Of a stretch of 35,843 bases of DNA, positions 1-7,857 are shown in pieces; position 1 is the first letter of the stretch, and the number at the start of each line of letters is the position of its first letter. This DNA is from CAZEER01 sp964586315 (GTDB taxonomy: Bacteria; Fidelibacterota; Marinisomatia; Marinisomatales; UBA1611). Where the stretch lies: the NCBI GenBank assembly GCA_964586315.1, contig CAZPHE010000015.1, forward strand, positions 1 to 35,843. The letters run 5' to 3'. The notes below the pieces were generated by a model that was not told the DNA's origin, did not search any database, and saw nothing but the letters and a program-made list of their open reading frames with translations. A program made the translations under genes and the position numbers.

Positions 1-258
1 CCCCTTTTTTAGACTACTTGATGCTGCAGAAAAATTAATTGTGTCTGCACTCAATCGTTTTTGGGCTAATTCAAAACTCATCCTAGTACGAGTTGAATTT
101 TCAAAAAAAAGATTTACTATGGTCACAGCTCGTAAAGATGGCACTTTTTTTATTGGACGTTCCAAAACTTCACGAAAATTAAAAGCAGTATCTATAATAG
201 TCTGAATATCTTGTTCAGGATAATCTCTTAAACCAAGTAAATGTTTTTGTACTAGCAT
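1..258 (-). CDS. pyrB: Aspartate carbamoyltransferase catalytic chain, N-terminal part (cut by window edge)
   Basis: The first 86 residues of aspartate carbamoyltransferase are visible; the rest lies beyond base 1. The enzyme joins carbamoyl phosphate to aspartate, the first committed step of UMP synthesis in the cytoplasm. Residues 51-59 read FFENSTRTR, the carbamoyl-phosphate binding signature of the family (S-T-R-T-R), and the preceding HLLGLRDY matches the usual N-terminus. The ATG at 258 lies 2 bases after the pyrR stop, with AAGGA about 7 bases upstream inside the end of pyrR, so the two genes are almost certainly co-transcribed and under the attenuator at 822-904. Truncation is due only to the window edge. 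Identification is secure from the motif and from position after pyrR. Confidence 0.95.
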   Translation of the reverse strand, partial: MLVQKHLLGLRDYPEQDIQTIIDTAFNFREVLERPIKKVPSLRAVTIVNLFFENSTRTRMSFELAQKRLSADTINFSAASSSLKKG

Positions 259-260
259 AG

Positions 261-800
261 TTATTCCTTATTTATAATAAGTATAACGGAATCTTGTTTA
301 TCAGTTTCTTTTAAAGTTACACTTACATGCTCTCCTTCATGCGTAGGTATACTTTTTCCAATAAAATCTGCTTTAATTGGTAATTCTCGATGTCCACGGT
401 CTACAAGTACTGCTAATTGGACCTTGGCTGCTCTTCCAAAACTATTTAATTCATCTAGAGAAGCCCGGATAGTACGTCCTGTATATAACACATCATCTAT
501 TAAGATTACCACTTTACCATCTAAAGAAAAGGAGATATCAGTTCCTCTTACTTGAGGTACCACCAATCTTTCCCTGAAATCATCTCTATGAAATGTTATA
601 TCTAAAGATCCTTGCTGAATATTTAAGCCACTTATTTCATTTATTTTTTTTCTTATCCTGAGAGCTAATGGAACACCTCTCCTATGAATACCCACTAATA
701 CTATTTTATTATTATTATTATTGTTTTCTAGAATTTCATGGCTTAAACGTGTAATAGACCGTTCTACGGCAGCTGCATCCATAATGATTTTGTTTTTCAA
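261..800 (-). CDS. pyrR: PyrR: pyrimidine operon attenuation protein / uracil phosphoribosyltransferase
   Basis: PyrR binds pyr leader RNA in response to UMP/UTP and also has uracil phosphoribosyltransferase activity. The PRPP-binding signature DDVLYTGRT is at about residues 102-110, and the N-terminal block VERSITRLSHEI resembles Bacillus PyrR. I place the start at the TTG at 800 rather than at a GTG at 887. The longer frame would translate through the attenuator hairpin, whereas the TTG has AAGGGA 7 bases upstream (808-813) and gives 179 residues, close to the roughly 180 of the family. An internal ATG at 782 is the alternative. A run of six Asn (residues 26-31), mostly AAT repeats, fills a loop before KIVLVGIHRRG. 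The pyrB start follows 2 bases after the stop, so this is a pyrRB operon. Confidence 0.95.
   Translation of the reverse strand: MKNKIIMDAAAVERSITRLSHEILENNNNNNKIVLVGIHRRGVPLALRIRKKINEISGLNIQQGSLDITFHRDDFRERLVVPQVRGTDISFSLDGKVVILIDDVLYTGRTIRASLDELNSFGRAAKVQLAVLVDRGHRELPIKADFIGKSIPTHEGEHVSVTLKETDKQDSVILIINKE
706..722. repeat. TTA/AAT trinucleotide microsatellite inside pyrR
   Basis: Five consecutive AAT codons (minus strand) follow an AAC and encode a six-asparagine stretch in PyrR. The repeat is in frame and lies between two conserved blocks, so copy-number change would lengthen or shorten a loop without breaking the frame. Confidence 0.8.
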
Positions 801-821
801 ATAAGTTTCCCTTATATGATG

Positions 822-862
822 AAAAAAACCCCCGGCAGAGTTCAACTTACTAGCGCGGAGGT
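822..862 (-). terminator. Attenuator terminator hairpin upstream of pyrR
   Basis: Minus-strand stem ACCTCCG (862-856) pairs with CGGGGGT (834-828) through seven pairs including one G-U. A further seven-T tract (828-822) follows directly. It is conditional, because the antiterminator uses base 834 and its flank. Confidence 0.8.
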
Positions 863-904
863 ATTGCTCTGCCCTTCTTAGCCTCACAGGACCAATTTAA
901 AGGG
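822..904 (-). promoter_or_regulatory. PyrR-binding transcription attenuator (leader of pyrRB)
   Basis: Reading the minus strand, the leader between miaA and pyrR has every element of a Bacillus-type pyr attenuator. The binding loop carries GGTCCTGTGAGGCT at 893-880, which fits the PyrR consensus as I recall it (ARUCCNGNGAGGYU) at 13 of 14 positions, closed by CCCTT (903-899) with AAGGG (876-872). An antiterminator stem GGCAGAG (873-867) / CTCTGCC (840-834) shares bases with the binding-loop stem. A terminator stem follows: ACCTCCG (862-856) / CGGGGGT (834-828) and a T run. The antiterminator therefore competes with both other helices. By analogy, PyrR with UMP/UTP would hold the binding loop closed and favour termination. 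The binding loop begins about 18 bases after the miaA stop. A weak -10-like TATAAC overlaps that stop (926-921), but no convincing -35 is seen. Confidence 0.9.
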
Positions 905-921
905 TCTTAAAGTGGTGGAAG

Positions 922-1854
922 TTATATTAATGATTTAAAAAAACAATATAGTATTTCATTAAGTGTTTTTGAATCAAGATTATCCATTTCTAAATATAAA
1001 TTAATATCTTCTTTTTTAAACCATTGAATCTGACGTCGTGCAAATTGTCGAGTCTTTATTATGATATCTTCATACATGTTTTCAAAAGTAATTGATCCTC
1101 CCAAAAAAGAACAAATTTGACTATATCCAATTGAATCTAATGCTGGTAATAAAGTTTTTTCTTTTTCCTGTCGTTTAATTAACATTCTAGCCTCTTCTAT
1201 CCAGCCATCTTCAAACATTTTTTTTGTACGTTTAATAATCCTTTGGTTTAAATAATTTTTATTCCAATTCAATAAAATAGTAAATAGACTCAAAAAATTC
1301 GAAGATTGTGATTTTTGATTTTGAAAATGTTCACTAGGTGACATCCCTGTAGATTCAAAAATTTCTAAGGCACGAACCAATCTTTTTTTATTATTGATAT
1401 GAACAATTTCTGAATATTCAAAATCAATTGATTTAAGGCGATCCATTAATATTATTGGATTTTCATCATATAATTGTTCCAGTTTAATTCTAATAGAAGT
1501 ATCAGTTGAACTACCTTCAAAAATACCTTTTGAAATCGCTCTATAATAAAGACCCGCACCACCACAAATAATTGGTATTTTACCATTATCTTGAACATCA
1601 TGGACTGTGTCCTTCACCATATTCGCAAATTTTCCAGCAGAAATAGGTTTAGATGGATCCTGGAATCCAAATAAATGATGAGGAACTCCATTCATTTCTT
1701 TTTTCATCGGTTGAGCTGTTCCAATTTCCATTCCTTTATATATTTGCCTTGAGTCTAGACCAATTACTTCTCCATTTAATCTTTTTGCTAATTGAATAGA
1801 TAAGGTTGTTTTTCCACTTGCAGTTGGTCCAATGATTGTAAAAATTTTGTTCAT
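922..1854 (-). CDS. miaA: tRNA dimethylallyltransferase (MiaA)
   Basis: MiaA transfers the dimethylallyl group of DMAPP to N6 of A37 in tRNAs reading UNN codons, the first step of ms2i6A formation. The 310 residues begin with the P-loop GPTASGKT (about residues 9-16). The conserved substrate block DSRQIYKGMEIGTAQP follows at about 34-49, then GGAGLYYRA near 98-106 and the C-terminal RQFARRQIQWFKKE typical of the family. Length is normal. The gene is followed within 35 bases by the pyr attenuator, so read-through from miaA into pyrR would be subject to attenuation. No clear promoter is visible in the short gap upstream, which it shares with the divergent cutA. Confidence 0.97.
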   Translation of the reverse strand: MNKIFTIIGPTASGKTTLSIQLAKRLNGEVIGLDSRQIYKGMEIGTAQPMKKEMNGVPHHLFGFQDPSKPISAGKFANMVKDTVHDVQDNGKIPIICGGAGLYYRAISKGIFEGSSTDTSIRIKLEQLYDENPIILMDRLKSIDFEYSEIVHINNKKRLVRALEIFESTGMSPSEHFQNQKSQSSNFLSLFTILLNWNKNYLNQRIIKRTKKMFEDGWIEEARMLIKRQEKEKTLLPALDSIGYSQICSFLGGSITFENMYEDIIIKTRQFARRQIQWFKKEDINLYLEMDNLDSKTLNEILYCFFKSLI

Positions 1855-1915
1855 GATTCAACTAAAAATTAAACAAAATATCATCAAAATTTTATTTTAA
1901 GATTATATATATGTC

Positions 1916-1924
1916 AGGGAAGGA
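1916..1924 (+). promoter_or_regulatory. Strong ribosome binding site before cutA
   Basis: AGGGAAGGA precedes the cutA reading frame by 4 bases (to ATA at 1929). It is the main reason to place initiation here although no ATG, GTG or TTG lies in frame after the TGA at 1926-1928. Confidence 0.6.
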
Positions 1925-1928
1925 TTGA

Positions 1929-2228
1929 ATAGTAATCACAACAACAGATAGTGCAAAAGAGGTTCGGCATATAGTTAAAACTATTCTTAAAAGAAAACTT
2001 GCTGCATGCATTCAAATCTCAAATATTGAGAGTTTTTATATCTGGATTAATAAAATTGAAAATATTGATGAATTTAAGATTATTATTAAAACAACTTTGG
2101 ATAAATACTCCGATTTAGAAAAGGCAACAGTCGACATTCACTCTTATGAGATACCAACATTATACGCTTTAGATATTTATAAAATTTATCAACCTTATAG
2201 TGATTGGATTACTAAATCGCTACAATAG
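1929..2228 (+). CDS. cutA: CutA family protein with anomalous start
   Basis: The frame encodes 99 residues with clear CutA landmarks: VITTTDSAKE at the start, LKRKLAACIQIS (the LAAC motif), FYIWINKIE, IIIKTT, and HSYEIPTLYAL. CutA is a small trimeric protein of the PII-like fold, linked to divalent-cation tolerance; its exact role is unsettled. The frame is intact to the TAG, but its beginning is odd. An in-frame ATG at 1911 is followed after five codons by TGA (1926-1928), and the homologous region begins at ATA (1929) directly after that stop. Possible readings are AUA initiation behind AGGGAAGGA, or a one-base insertion. Removing one A at 1928-1929 gives TTG-ATA-GTA, a normal start. A recent null mutation is less likely given the intact body. 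The gene converges on the dehydratase, with 8 bases between stops. Confidence 0.85.
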   Translation: MVITTTDSAKEVRHIVKTILKRKLAACIQISNIESFYIWINKIENIDEFKIIIKTTLDKYSDLEKATVDIHSYEIPTLYALDIYKIYQPYSDWITKSLQ

Positions 2229-2236
2229 TTTGAACC

Positions 2237-3175
2237 TTACCAAGGTAAACTATTTAGATCTACATTTCCCCCAGACATTATAAGTCCTACTTTTTTATTT
2301 TTAAATATTTCTTTCTTATTAATTAAAGAAGCCAAAGTGATGGAACATGAAGGTTCAACAATAATTTTTAATCTTTCCCAAATCATTCGCATGGCATTAA
2401 TAATTTCTTTTTCTGTTACTGTAATAATACCATCAACTTTTTCTTTAATAATTGGAAAAGTGATAGTACCAATTTGCGCTCTTAATCCATCACAAATTGT
2501 ATTAGTTGTCTTATTTGGCTGAATTATCCCTGTATTTAATGAACGATAGGCATCATCAGCTTCCTCTGGTTCTGCCCCAAAAACAAGAATATTAGGATTT
2601 GTTTCTTTTACATAAGAAAGTGTTCCGCCCAACAAGCCACCACCGCTTACTGGTGAGATTATCACTTCTAAATCTGGGTAATCTTCTAATAATTCTTTAA
2701 CAGCAGTACCTTGCCCTGCAATAATTCTTTTATCATTATATGGATGTATTAGAGTTGCCCCTGTTTCATCCAATACTTCCTTCAAAACTAAATCTCTTGA
2801 AGCCTGAAATGGATCACACCAAATAATATCCCCACCATTTCGTTTTACATTTTCTACCTTTATTTTTGATGTGTTTTTGGGCATTACTACTTTTGTTTTA
2901 CCACCTCTATTTGATACAGCCATCGATAGTGCAGCACCATGGTTACCCGATGATGCAGTAACAATACCATGATTAATTTCTTCTTGCGATAATAGTAAAA
3001 CTGAGTTAGTGGCACCTCGCATTTTAAAAGACCCTGCCTTCTGAAAATTTTCACATTTAAAATAAAGTTCGGCATTTACAAGTTTATTTAAACTTGAATT
3101 AGTAAGAACAGTAGTGCGATGAATAAATGGCTTAATTCTATCATGTGCTTCTTGAATTTGTATGATTGTTGGCAT
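2237..3175 (-). CDS. PLP-dependent threonine/serine dehydratase or serine racemase
   Basis: This is a fold-type II PLP enzyme of 312 residues. The Schiff-base lysine is K51 in SFKMRGA. SSGNHG (75-80) and the glycine loop SGGGLLGG (near 177-184) bind cofactor and substrate, and the C-terminal MSGGNVD contacts the pyridine nitrogen in relatives. The length shows no ACT regulatory domain, so it resembles catabolic threonine dehydratase (TdcB) or serine racemase rather than biosynthetic IlvA. The two activities cannot be told apart from sequence alone. It would deaminate threonine to 2-oxobutanoate and/or serine to pyruvate. It is divergent from the cyclophilin gene, with a 71-base AT-rich gap that probably holds both promoters, although no box is convincing. 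Confidence 0.88.
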   Translation of the reverse strand: MPTIIQIQEAHDRIKPFIHRTTVLTNSSLNKLVNAELYFKCENFQKAGSFKMRGATNSVLLLSQEEINHGIVTASSGNHGAALSMAVSNRGGKTKVVMPKNTSKIKVENVKRNGGDIIWCDPFQASRDLVLKEVLDETGATLIHPYNDKRIIAGQGTAVKELLEDYPDLEVIISPVSGGGLLGGTLSYVKETNPNILVFGAEPEEADDAYRSLNTGIIQPNKTTNTICDGLRAQIGTITFPIIKEKVDGIITVTEKEIINAMRMIWERLKIIVEPSCSITLASLINKKEIFKNKKVGLIMSGGNVDLNSLPW

Positions 3176-3246
3176 ACTATAATTTAAAATTATTATTATC
3201 CTTAAACCTTAATCCATTTATTAGTAATTATTTATAGATTAATCCC

Positions 3247-3822
3247 ATGATAACAAAACCTTTTCTAATTATATTACTGTTTTTTCTAGTATCTTGTCAA
3301 AAGGAAAAAATTATTCAGATTCATATGGAAACTAAATTGGGTACAATTGAATTGGAACTCTACCCAGAAAAAGCTCCCAGAACTGTAAGTAACTTTTTAA
3401 GATATGTAAATGAAAATCGCTATAAAGATTTTCACTTTTATCGTACTGTACATTTGAATAACCAACCAAATAATAACATTAAGATCGAAGTCATACAAGG
3501 AGGACTAGGGTTTGATAAACATTCTGATGAACTCCCACCCATTTCACATGAGACAACCGAATTAACAGGTATTAAACATTTAGATGGTACTATTTCTATG
3601 GCAAGATTGGAAACGGGAACCGCAAGTTCAGAAATATTTATATGTATAAATGATCAGCCTAGCCTTGATTTTAAAGGAAAACGCAACCCAGACAGAAAAG
3701 GTTTTTCTGCATTTGGAAAGGTAATTTCTGGTATGGATATAGTTAGAAAAATCCAATCACTACCGGATACAAAACAAATATTGAATGATAGATTAAAAGT
3801 AAATTTAATTAAACCTAAATAA
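3247..3822 (+). CDS. Cyclophilin-type peptidyl-prolyl isomerase, lipoprotein
   Basis: The 191-residue protein starts with a lipoprotein signal (hydrophobic residues 5-16, lipobox LVSC with Cys17) followed by a cyclophilin domain. Visible landmarks are TKLGTIELELYPEKAPRTV, FYRTV (catalytic-type Arg), IQGG, ISMAR with ASSEIFI, and FSAFGKVISGMDIV near the end. It should catalyse cis-trans isomerisation of Xaa-Pro bonds in exported proteins while anchored to a membrane. The presence of Lol genes in this window fits outer-membrane delivery, as residue +2 is Gln and not a retention Asp. It is followed 48 bases later by sixA in the same direction. The substrate is unknown. Confidence 0.9.
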   Translation: MITKPFLIILLFFLVSCQKEKIIQIHMETKLGTIELELYPEKAPRTVSNFLRYVNENRYKDFHFYRTVHLNNQPNNNIKIEVIQGGLGFDKHSDELPPISHETTELTGIKHLDGTISMARLETGTASSEIFICINDQPSLDFKGKRNPDRKGFSAFGKVISGMDIVRKIQSLPDTKQILNDRLKVNLIKPK

Positions 3823-3870
3823 AACTATCATAATGAATTTTCATCAGAAGGACAGTGACTAAGTATAAAG

Positions 3871-4362
3871 ATGAAATCTATTATATTATTTAGACATGGC
3901 AAATCTAATTGGGATGCAATTTATGAATCAGATCATGATAGACCCTTAGCAAAAAGAGGTGTAAAAGCTGCAATAAAAATGGGCCATTATTTGTCAAACA
4001 TTAATCAAATACCTGAAAAAATTTTATCATCAACAGCCTTAAGAGCTAAAACAACAGTAGAACTTGCAAAAACATATGGAAATTGGAATATCAATATCTG
4101 CCTTAATAAAAATCTTTATCATTCTTCAACAAAAATGCTCTTATCTATTGTGCATCAACAACACCCTGAATTAGATATGATATGCATAGTTGGGCATGAA
4201 CCAACTTTTTCATCTTTCATTTCACAATCTACTAATTCAAAAGAAATTAGGTTTCCAACAGCTTCCATGGCTAGAATTGATTTTAAAACAAATCAATGGA
4301 AACATATCAATTTTGGATTAGGGAAATTGGCTTGGCTAGTAAGGCCTAAAGAATTGGATTAA
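3871..4362 (+). CDS. sixA: Phosphohistidine phosphatase SixA-like (histidine phosphatase superfamily)
   Basis: This is a compact 163-residue histidine phosphatase. The catalytic RHG is in LFRHGKSNWD (about residues 6-15), the second arginine is in LRAKTTVELA, and the distal catalytic histidine is in VGHEPTFSSF. The short length and the KSNWD pattern place it with SixA, which removes phosphate from phosphohistidine on ArcB in E. coli. No partner kinase is seen here, so the substrate is open. The ATG at 3871 lacks a well-spaced ribosome site (GAAGGA lies about 18 bases away), but no upstream start exists because TGA is in frame at 3856. Its TAA overlaps the mutL stop on the other strand, so the two genes converge tail to tail. 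Confidence 0.88.
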   Translation: MKSIILFRHGKSNWDAIYESDHDRPLAKRGVKAAIKMGHYLSNINQIPEKILSSTALRAKTTVELAKTYGNWNINICLNKNLYHSSTKMLLSIVHQQHPELDMICIVGHEPTFSSFISQSTNSKEIRFPTASMARIDFKTNQWKHINFGLGKLAWLVRPKELD

Positions 4363-6143
4363 TGTCGTTCAAATCGACCATCTAATTCATCAAGTGACAT
4401 CTGCACTATAATTGGGCGTCCATGAGGACAATAATATGGATGTTTTGTAGAAAAAAGACGATTAATCAGTTCTTGCATCTCTTCTCTCATTAATGTGTCT
4501 CCTGCTTTAATAGCTGCTTTACATGCGAACATTGCCGCAAGTCCTTCTTGAAAGGAACTGTATTTTTTCTGTTCCTTTAAAAAATTATCTAAGATTTCTC
4601 GAATGACATTTCGCTCATTTCCAATTGCCATTTCAGAAGGAATGGCATCTATTTTAATTGAGGTTTCATCTTTCTTTTTTATCTTAAAACCAATTTTTTC
4701 AAGATAAGGAAGTACGTCTAGAAGCGCATCAAAATCATCTGGGGAAAATGCGATTGTTTCTGGGAATAGTAAAGTCTGTGAGGCTAAAGATGTTGATTCA
4801 AATGCTTTCAAAGCTTCTTCGTATAAGATACGTTCATGTGCTACATGCTGATCAATAATTACCAAACCGCTATTAATTTCAGAAATGATATATTTTTTAT
4901 GAACCTGCCAAATATTTTCTGTAGCTATTGTTTCTGATTCTTTAAATGGAGATTCTGCTAACTGCGATACGTATTCTCTAGCACGTTGAAGTTTACCACT
5001 AGATGGTGTAATTGAATTAGAAATTTCTAGATCCATAGAGCTTTGATTAGGATTAGATGGGACTGTCTCATTTGGTAAATGAAAAACTTTATCAAAAGAA
5101 TCCTTATCATTACCCTTCGGCATACTTTGTTGTTGAAATGACGGATTAAATCCAGGAACTGTATCTAGAATGGAACTCAGGGCTTCATTAACACAAGATT
5201 TTAAAACATTGAAAACTCGCCATTCATCTTTAAAACGAACCTCCGTCTTCATAGGATGTACATTTACATCTGCTTGGTCATTTGGTAAAATAAGATTTAT
5301 TACAAAAAAAGGATATTCTCCCCTTTTTATTAAAGATTCATATGCATTATAGACTGCTCTATTCATAAGCCGGTCTTTTATAAAACGCCTATTTAAAAAT
5401 AAATACTGTTCTCCAGGACGAGATCTCACCAGATTTAAATTTCCAACAAACCCTGAAAATGCATAGTCACCCTTTGTTACATTTAATTGTAATAGATTTC
5501 TAGAATATGTAGGGTCTAAAAGATTATCTATTCTTCTATCTAATGATTCAGGTAGAATATGAAAAATATTTCTATTATCTGCAATCAGTTTAAAAGAAAC
5601 TTCTGGATATGCCAATCCATAACAACGAACAACATCAACAATCTTTCGTAATTCTGTTCGAGGAGTTTTTAAAAATTTTTTTCTGGCTGGTATATTATAG
5701 AAAAGATTTCGAATCGTAATTTCAGTCCCATCAATACTTGCAGCAGGCTGAATTTGTCCCGGAGTTCCATCAATAATTGGTAATTCAGCACCTTCATTAG
5801 CACCATTACTTGATAAAATTGACATATCCGATACAGATGAGATACTAGCAAGTGCTTCTCCTCGAAAACCAAGTGTATTAATTGAATATAAATCAGATAT
5901 TTTCTCTATTTTACTGGTATGAAAACGCATCACAGCAGATGGTAATTGATCAGCTGGAATACCACTTCCATTATCTCGTACCTGAATCGTCTGATGACCA
6001 CCTCTTTCAATGACTACTGATATTTCCGTAGAACCAGCATCTAAACTATTTTCAATTAGTTCTTTAACGACAGAAGCAGGCCGTTCAACGACTTCACCAG
6101 CAGAAATTTTGTTTCTTAAATCATCTGATAATGCCTTAATCAT
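4359..6143 (-). CDS. mutL: DNA mismatch repair protein MutL (endonuclease type)
   Basis: MutL couples mismatch recognition by MutS to strand removal. The N-terminal GHKL ATPase shows ELIENSLDAG, VRDNGSGIP and TLGFRGEALASI, followed by the transducer domain. The C-terminal dimerisation domain has the metal-dependent nickase motif DQHVAHERILYE (near residue 430), a variant of DQHA(x)2E(x)4E, plus ACKAAIKAG and CPHGRP near 575 and a final FERH. These mark the incising MutL of bacteria without MutH. The 594 residues are a normal length. The start lies 10 bases after the ftcD stop, so it is probably the last gene of the long leftward series. Confidence 0.96.
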   Translation of the reverse strand: MIKALSDDLRNKISAGEVVERPASVVKELIENSLDAGSTEISVVIERGGHQTIQVRDNGSGIPADQLPSAVMRFHTSKIEKISDLYSINTLGFRGEALASISSVSDMSILSSNGANEGAELPIIDGTPGQIQPAASIDGTEITIRNLFYNIPARKKFLKTPRTELRKIVDVVRCYGLAYPEVSFKLIADNRNIFHILPESLDRRIDNLLDPTYSRNLLQLNVTKGDYAFSGFVGNLNLVRSRPGEQYLFLNRRFIKDRLMNRAVYNAYESLIKRGEYPFFVINLILPNDQADVNVHPMKTEVRFKDEWRVFNVLKSCVNEALSSILDTVPGFNPSFQQQSMPKGNDKDSFDKVFHLPNETVPSNPNQSSMDLEISNSITPSSGKLQRAREYVSQLAESPFKESETIATENIWQVHKKYIISEINSGLVIIDQHVAHERILYEEALKAFESTSLASQTLLFPETIAFSPDDFDALLDVLPYLEKIGFKIKKKDETSIKIDAIPSEMAIGNERNVIREILDNFLKEQKKYSSFQEGLAAMFACKAAIKAGDTLMREEMQELINRLFSTKHPYYCPHGRPIIVQMSLDELDGRFERH

Positions 6144-6153
6144 AAACTTTAGA

Positions 6154-7854
6154 TTATTTCTTTATCACCAACATTGTTTTTTCAAAGATTTTTTTATGAA
6201 GTTTATCCGCTTTTTTCATCAGATCATTGATTTTTCTTTCAAGATTTTTTGTATAAATCCTATCATTTAAGCCAGATAAATTTATCATTACATTCATATA
6301 TGCACCTCTAAGACCTGCATAAGCAATTTCAGAAGAAACACCTGCATCTGAAACAGAATTAGGATTGCCATTTTTCACTAAAACTTCCGATAGTTTCAAA
6401 ACTTGAAAACAATTTTGTGCAGTTTGTAAAGGAACATCAATAGCATATCTATTAGCAGAATCAATTGCATCCATTTTTATTTGAAATTCTTCATCACTAT
6501 TTTCTGGAAACCTATTTGCTTCAAGAACTTTATTAAATGCATCTGTATCTTCTTTAACTAATTCAGCCAAACGGTCTTTAAGTAATTGTGCTTCTACACC
6601 TATTTTATCCATTAGTGGTTTACTATCAAGAAATTCTTTTTTCTCATGGGTCAGTGCAGCAACCATTGATGATAAGGCAGCACCTAATGATCCAGCAAGT
6701 GCAGAAACACTACCACCTCCTGGTGCAGGACTATTTGTTGATAATTCTTCTAAAAAATCAGGATCAAACAGATCTTGTTTTGTTTCATTATTTTTGTCTA
6801 CAGCATAGTCTATGATTTTATCCTTAGGGTTAAAAGATATTACATCTTCCAGTCCCAAAGACTGGACCGCACATTCTATAATTTGACTAACTGGAACACC
6901 AATTGATCTATTCTGTTTTTTCAGGTAATGTTTACCTGCCATAACTATTGCATCTAGGGGAATTAAACCAACTAATTCACTTCCTGTTACTCTTATGCCC
7001 CTTTCTTCAGCTAAACGACATGCCTCATCAAATACATCATGAATAGTGGATTTTTTATAATTATTAAAATTTATTGATATTTGTGCTCTCTTAAAATCTT
7101 CAACATACCAACCTATTGCTTTAACATCTTTAAAAATCCCTGGAACTTTAACTGGTTTTCCATCACTCTTTCTTACAATTTCTCCATCTAAGAGATTTTT
7201 AGACTTTGGATTGGGAATCCTTTTGCTCCTACCTACTTCTCTAAGTTCAAAGGCAATATCAGTTGCAAGACGAGTATCTCTCGTATTGAGGTTAATATTA
7301 TAAGCAATTAAAAAGTCACGACAGCCCATAACCGTAGCTCCTGCTTTTACATTCAGTTTGGAAGGTCCAAAATCAGGTTTCCACTTAGGATCTTTCAACT
7401 TATCAGCTAGATTTTCATATTCTCCTTTTCTTATGTCAGGTAATTTTAATCTAAAAGTGTATTGGGCAGATTTTTCATAAAGATATATAGGAATATTTAG
7501 TTCTTTACCAACTCGTTTGGCTACCTGTTTGGAAATTTCAACACATTCTTCATCGGTGACTCCATTAATTGGAATAAATGGGCATACATCGGTAGCACCC
7601 ATCCTAGGATGTGTTCCAGAGTGCGTGGTCATGTCTAATATTTCAGATGCAATCTTGATACCTTGAAAGGCAGCTTCTTGAATTGATTTTGGGGGTCCAA
7701 CTATAGTAACAACTGTACGATTGGTATCAATTCCTGGATCTACATCCAACACTGTAATATGTTCTACTGATTTAATCCGATTTACTATCTGATTTATCTT
7801 ATTTTTATCTCTACCTTCAGAGAAATTGGGAACACATTCAATAAGCTTTAACAT
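6154..7854 (-). CDS. ftcD: Bifunctional glutamate formimidoyltransferase / formimidoyl-THF cyclodeaminase
   Basis: The 566-residue protein fuses two enzymes of the one-carbon branch of histidine breakdown. Residues about 1-330 are the formiminotransferase (start LIECVPNFSEGRD, catalytic-type His in SGTHPRMGATDVCPFIP). Residues about 370-560 are the cyclodeaminase (APGGGSVSALAGSLGAALSS, and SDAGVSSEIAYAGLRGA near the end). Together they move a formimino group from formiminoglutamate to tetrahydrofolate and release ammonia to give methenyl-THF. No hut genes are in the window, so a supply of formiminoglutamate is not evident here. It lies between the small membrane ORF (3-base gap) and mutL (10-base gap). 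Confidence 0.95.
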   Translation of the reverse strand: MLKLIECVPNFSEGRDKNKINQIVNRIKSVEHITVLDVDPGIDTNRTVVTIVGPPKSIQEAAFQGIKIASEILDMTTHSGTHPRMGATDVCPFIPINGVTDEECVEISKQVAKRVGKELNIPIYLYEKSAQYTFRLKLPDIRKGEYENLADKLKDPKWKPDFGPSKLNVKAGATVMGCRDFLIAYNINLNTRDTRLATDIAFELREVGRSKRIPNPKSKNLLDGEIVRKSDGKPVKVPGIFKDVKAIGWYVEDFKRAQISINFNNYKKSTIHDVFDEACRLAEERGIRVTGSELVGLIPLDAIVMAGKHYLKKQNRSIGVPVSQIIECAVQSLGLEDVISFNPKDKIIDYAVDKNNETKQDLFDPDFLEELSTNSPAPGGGSVSALAGSLGAALSSMVAALTHEKKEFLDSKPLMDKIGVEAQLLKDRLAELVKEDTDAFNKVLEANRFPENSDEEFQIKMDAIDSANRYAIDVPLQTAQNCFQVLKLSEVLVKNGNPNSVSDAGVSSEIAYAGLRGAYMNVMINLSGLNDRIYTKNLERKINDLMKKADKLHKKIFEKTMLVIKK

Positions 7855-7857
7855 AAA

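Noticed and set aside
1911..1931. TGA in cutA read as a sense codon (alternative genetic code)
   Set aside because: TGA terminates lolD, folP, a LolC/E permease and the small ORF here, and prfB keeps its TGA-dependent frameshift, so TGA is a normal stop.
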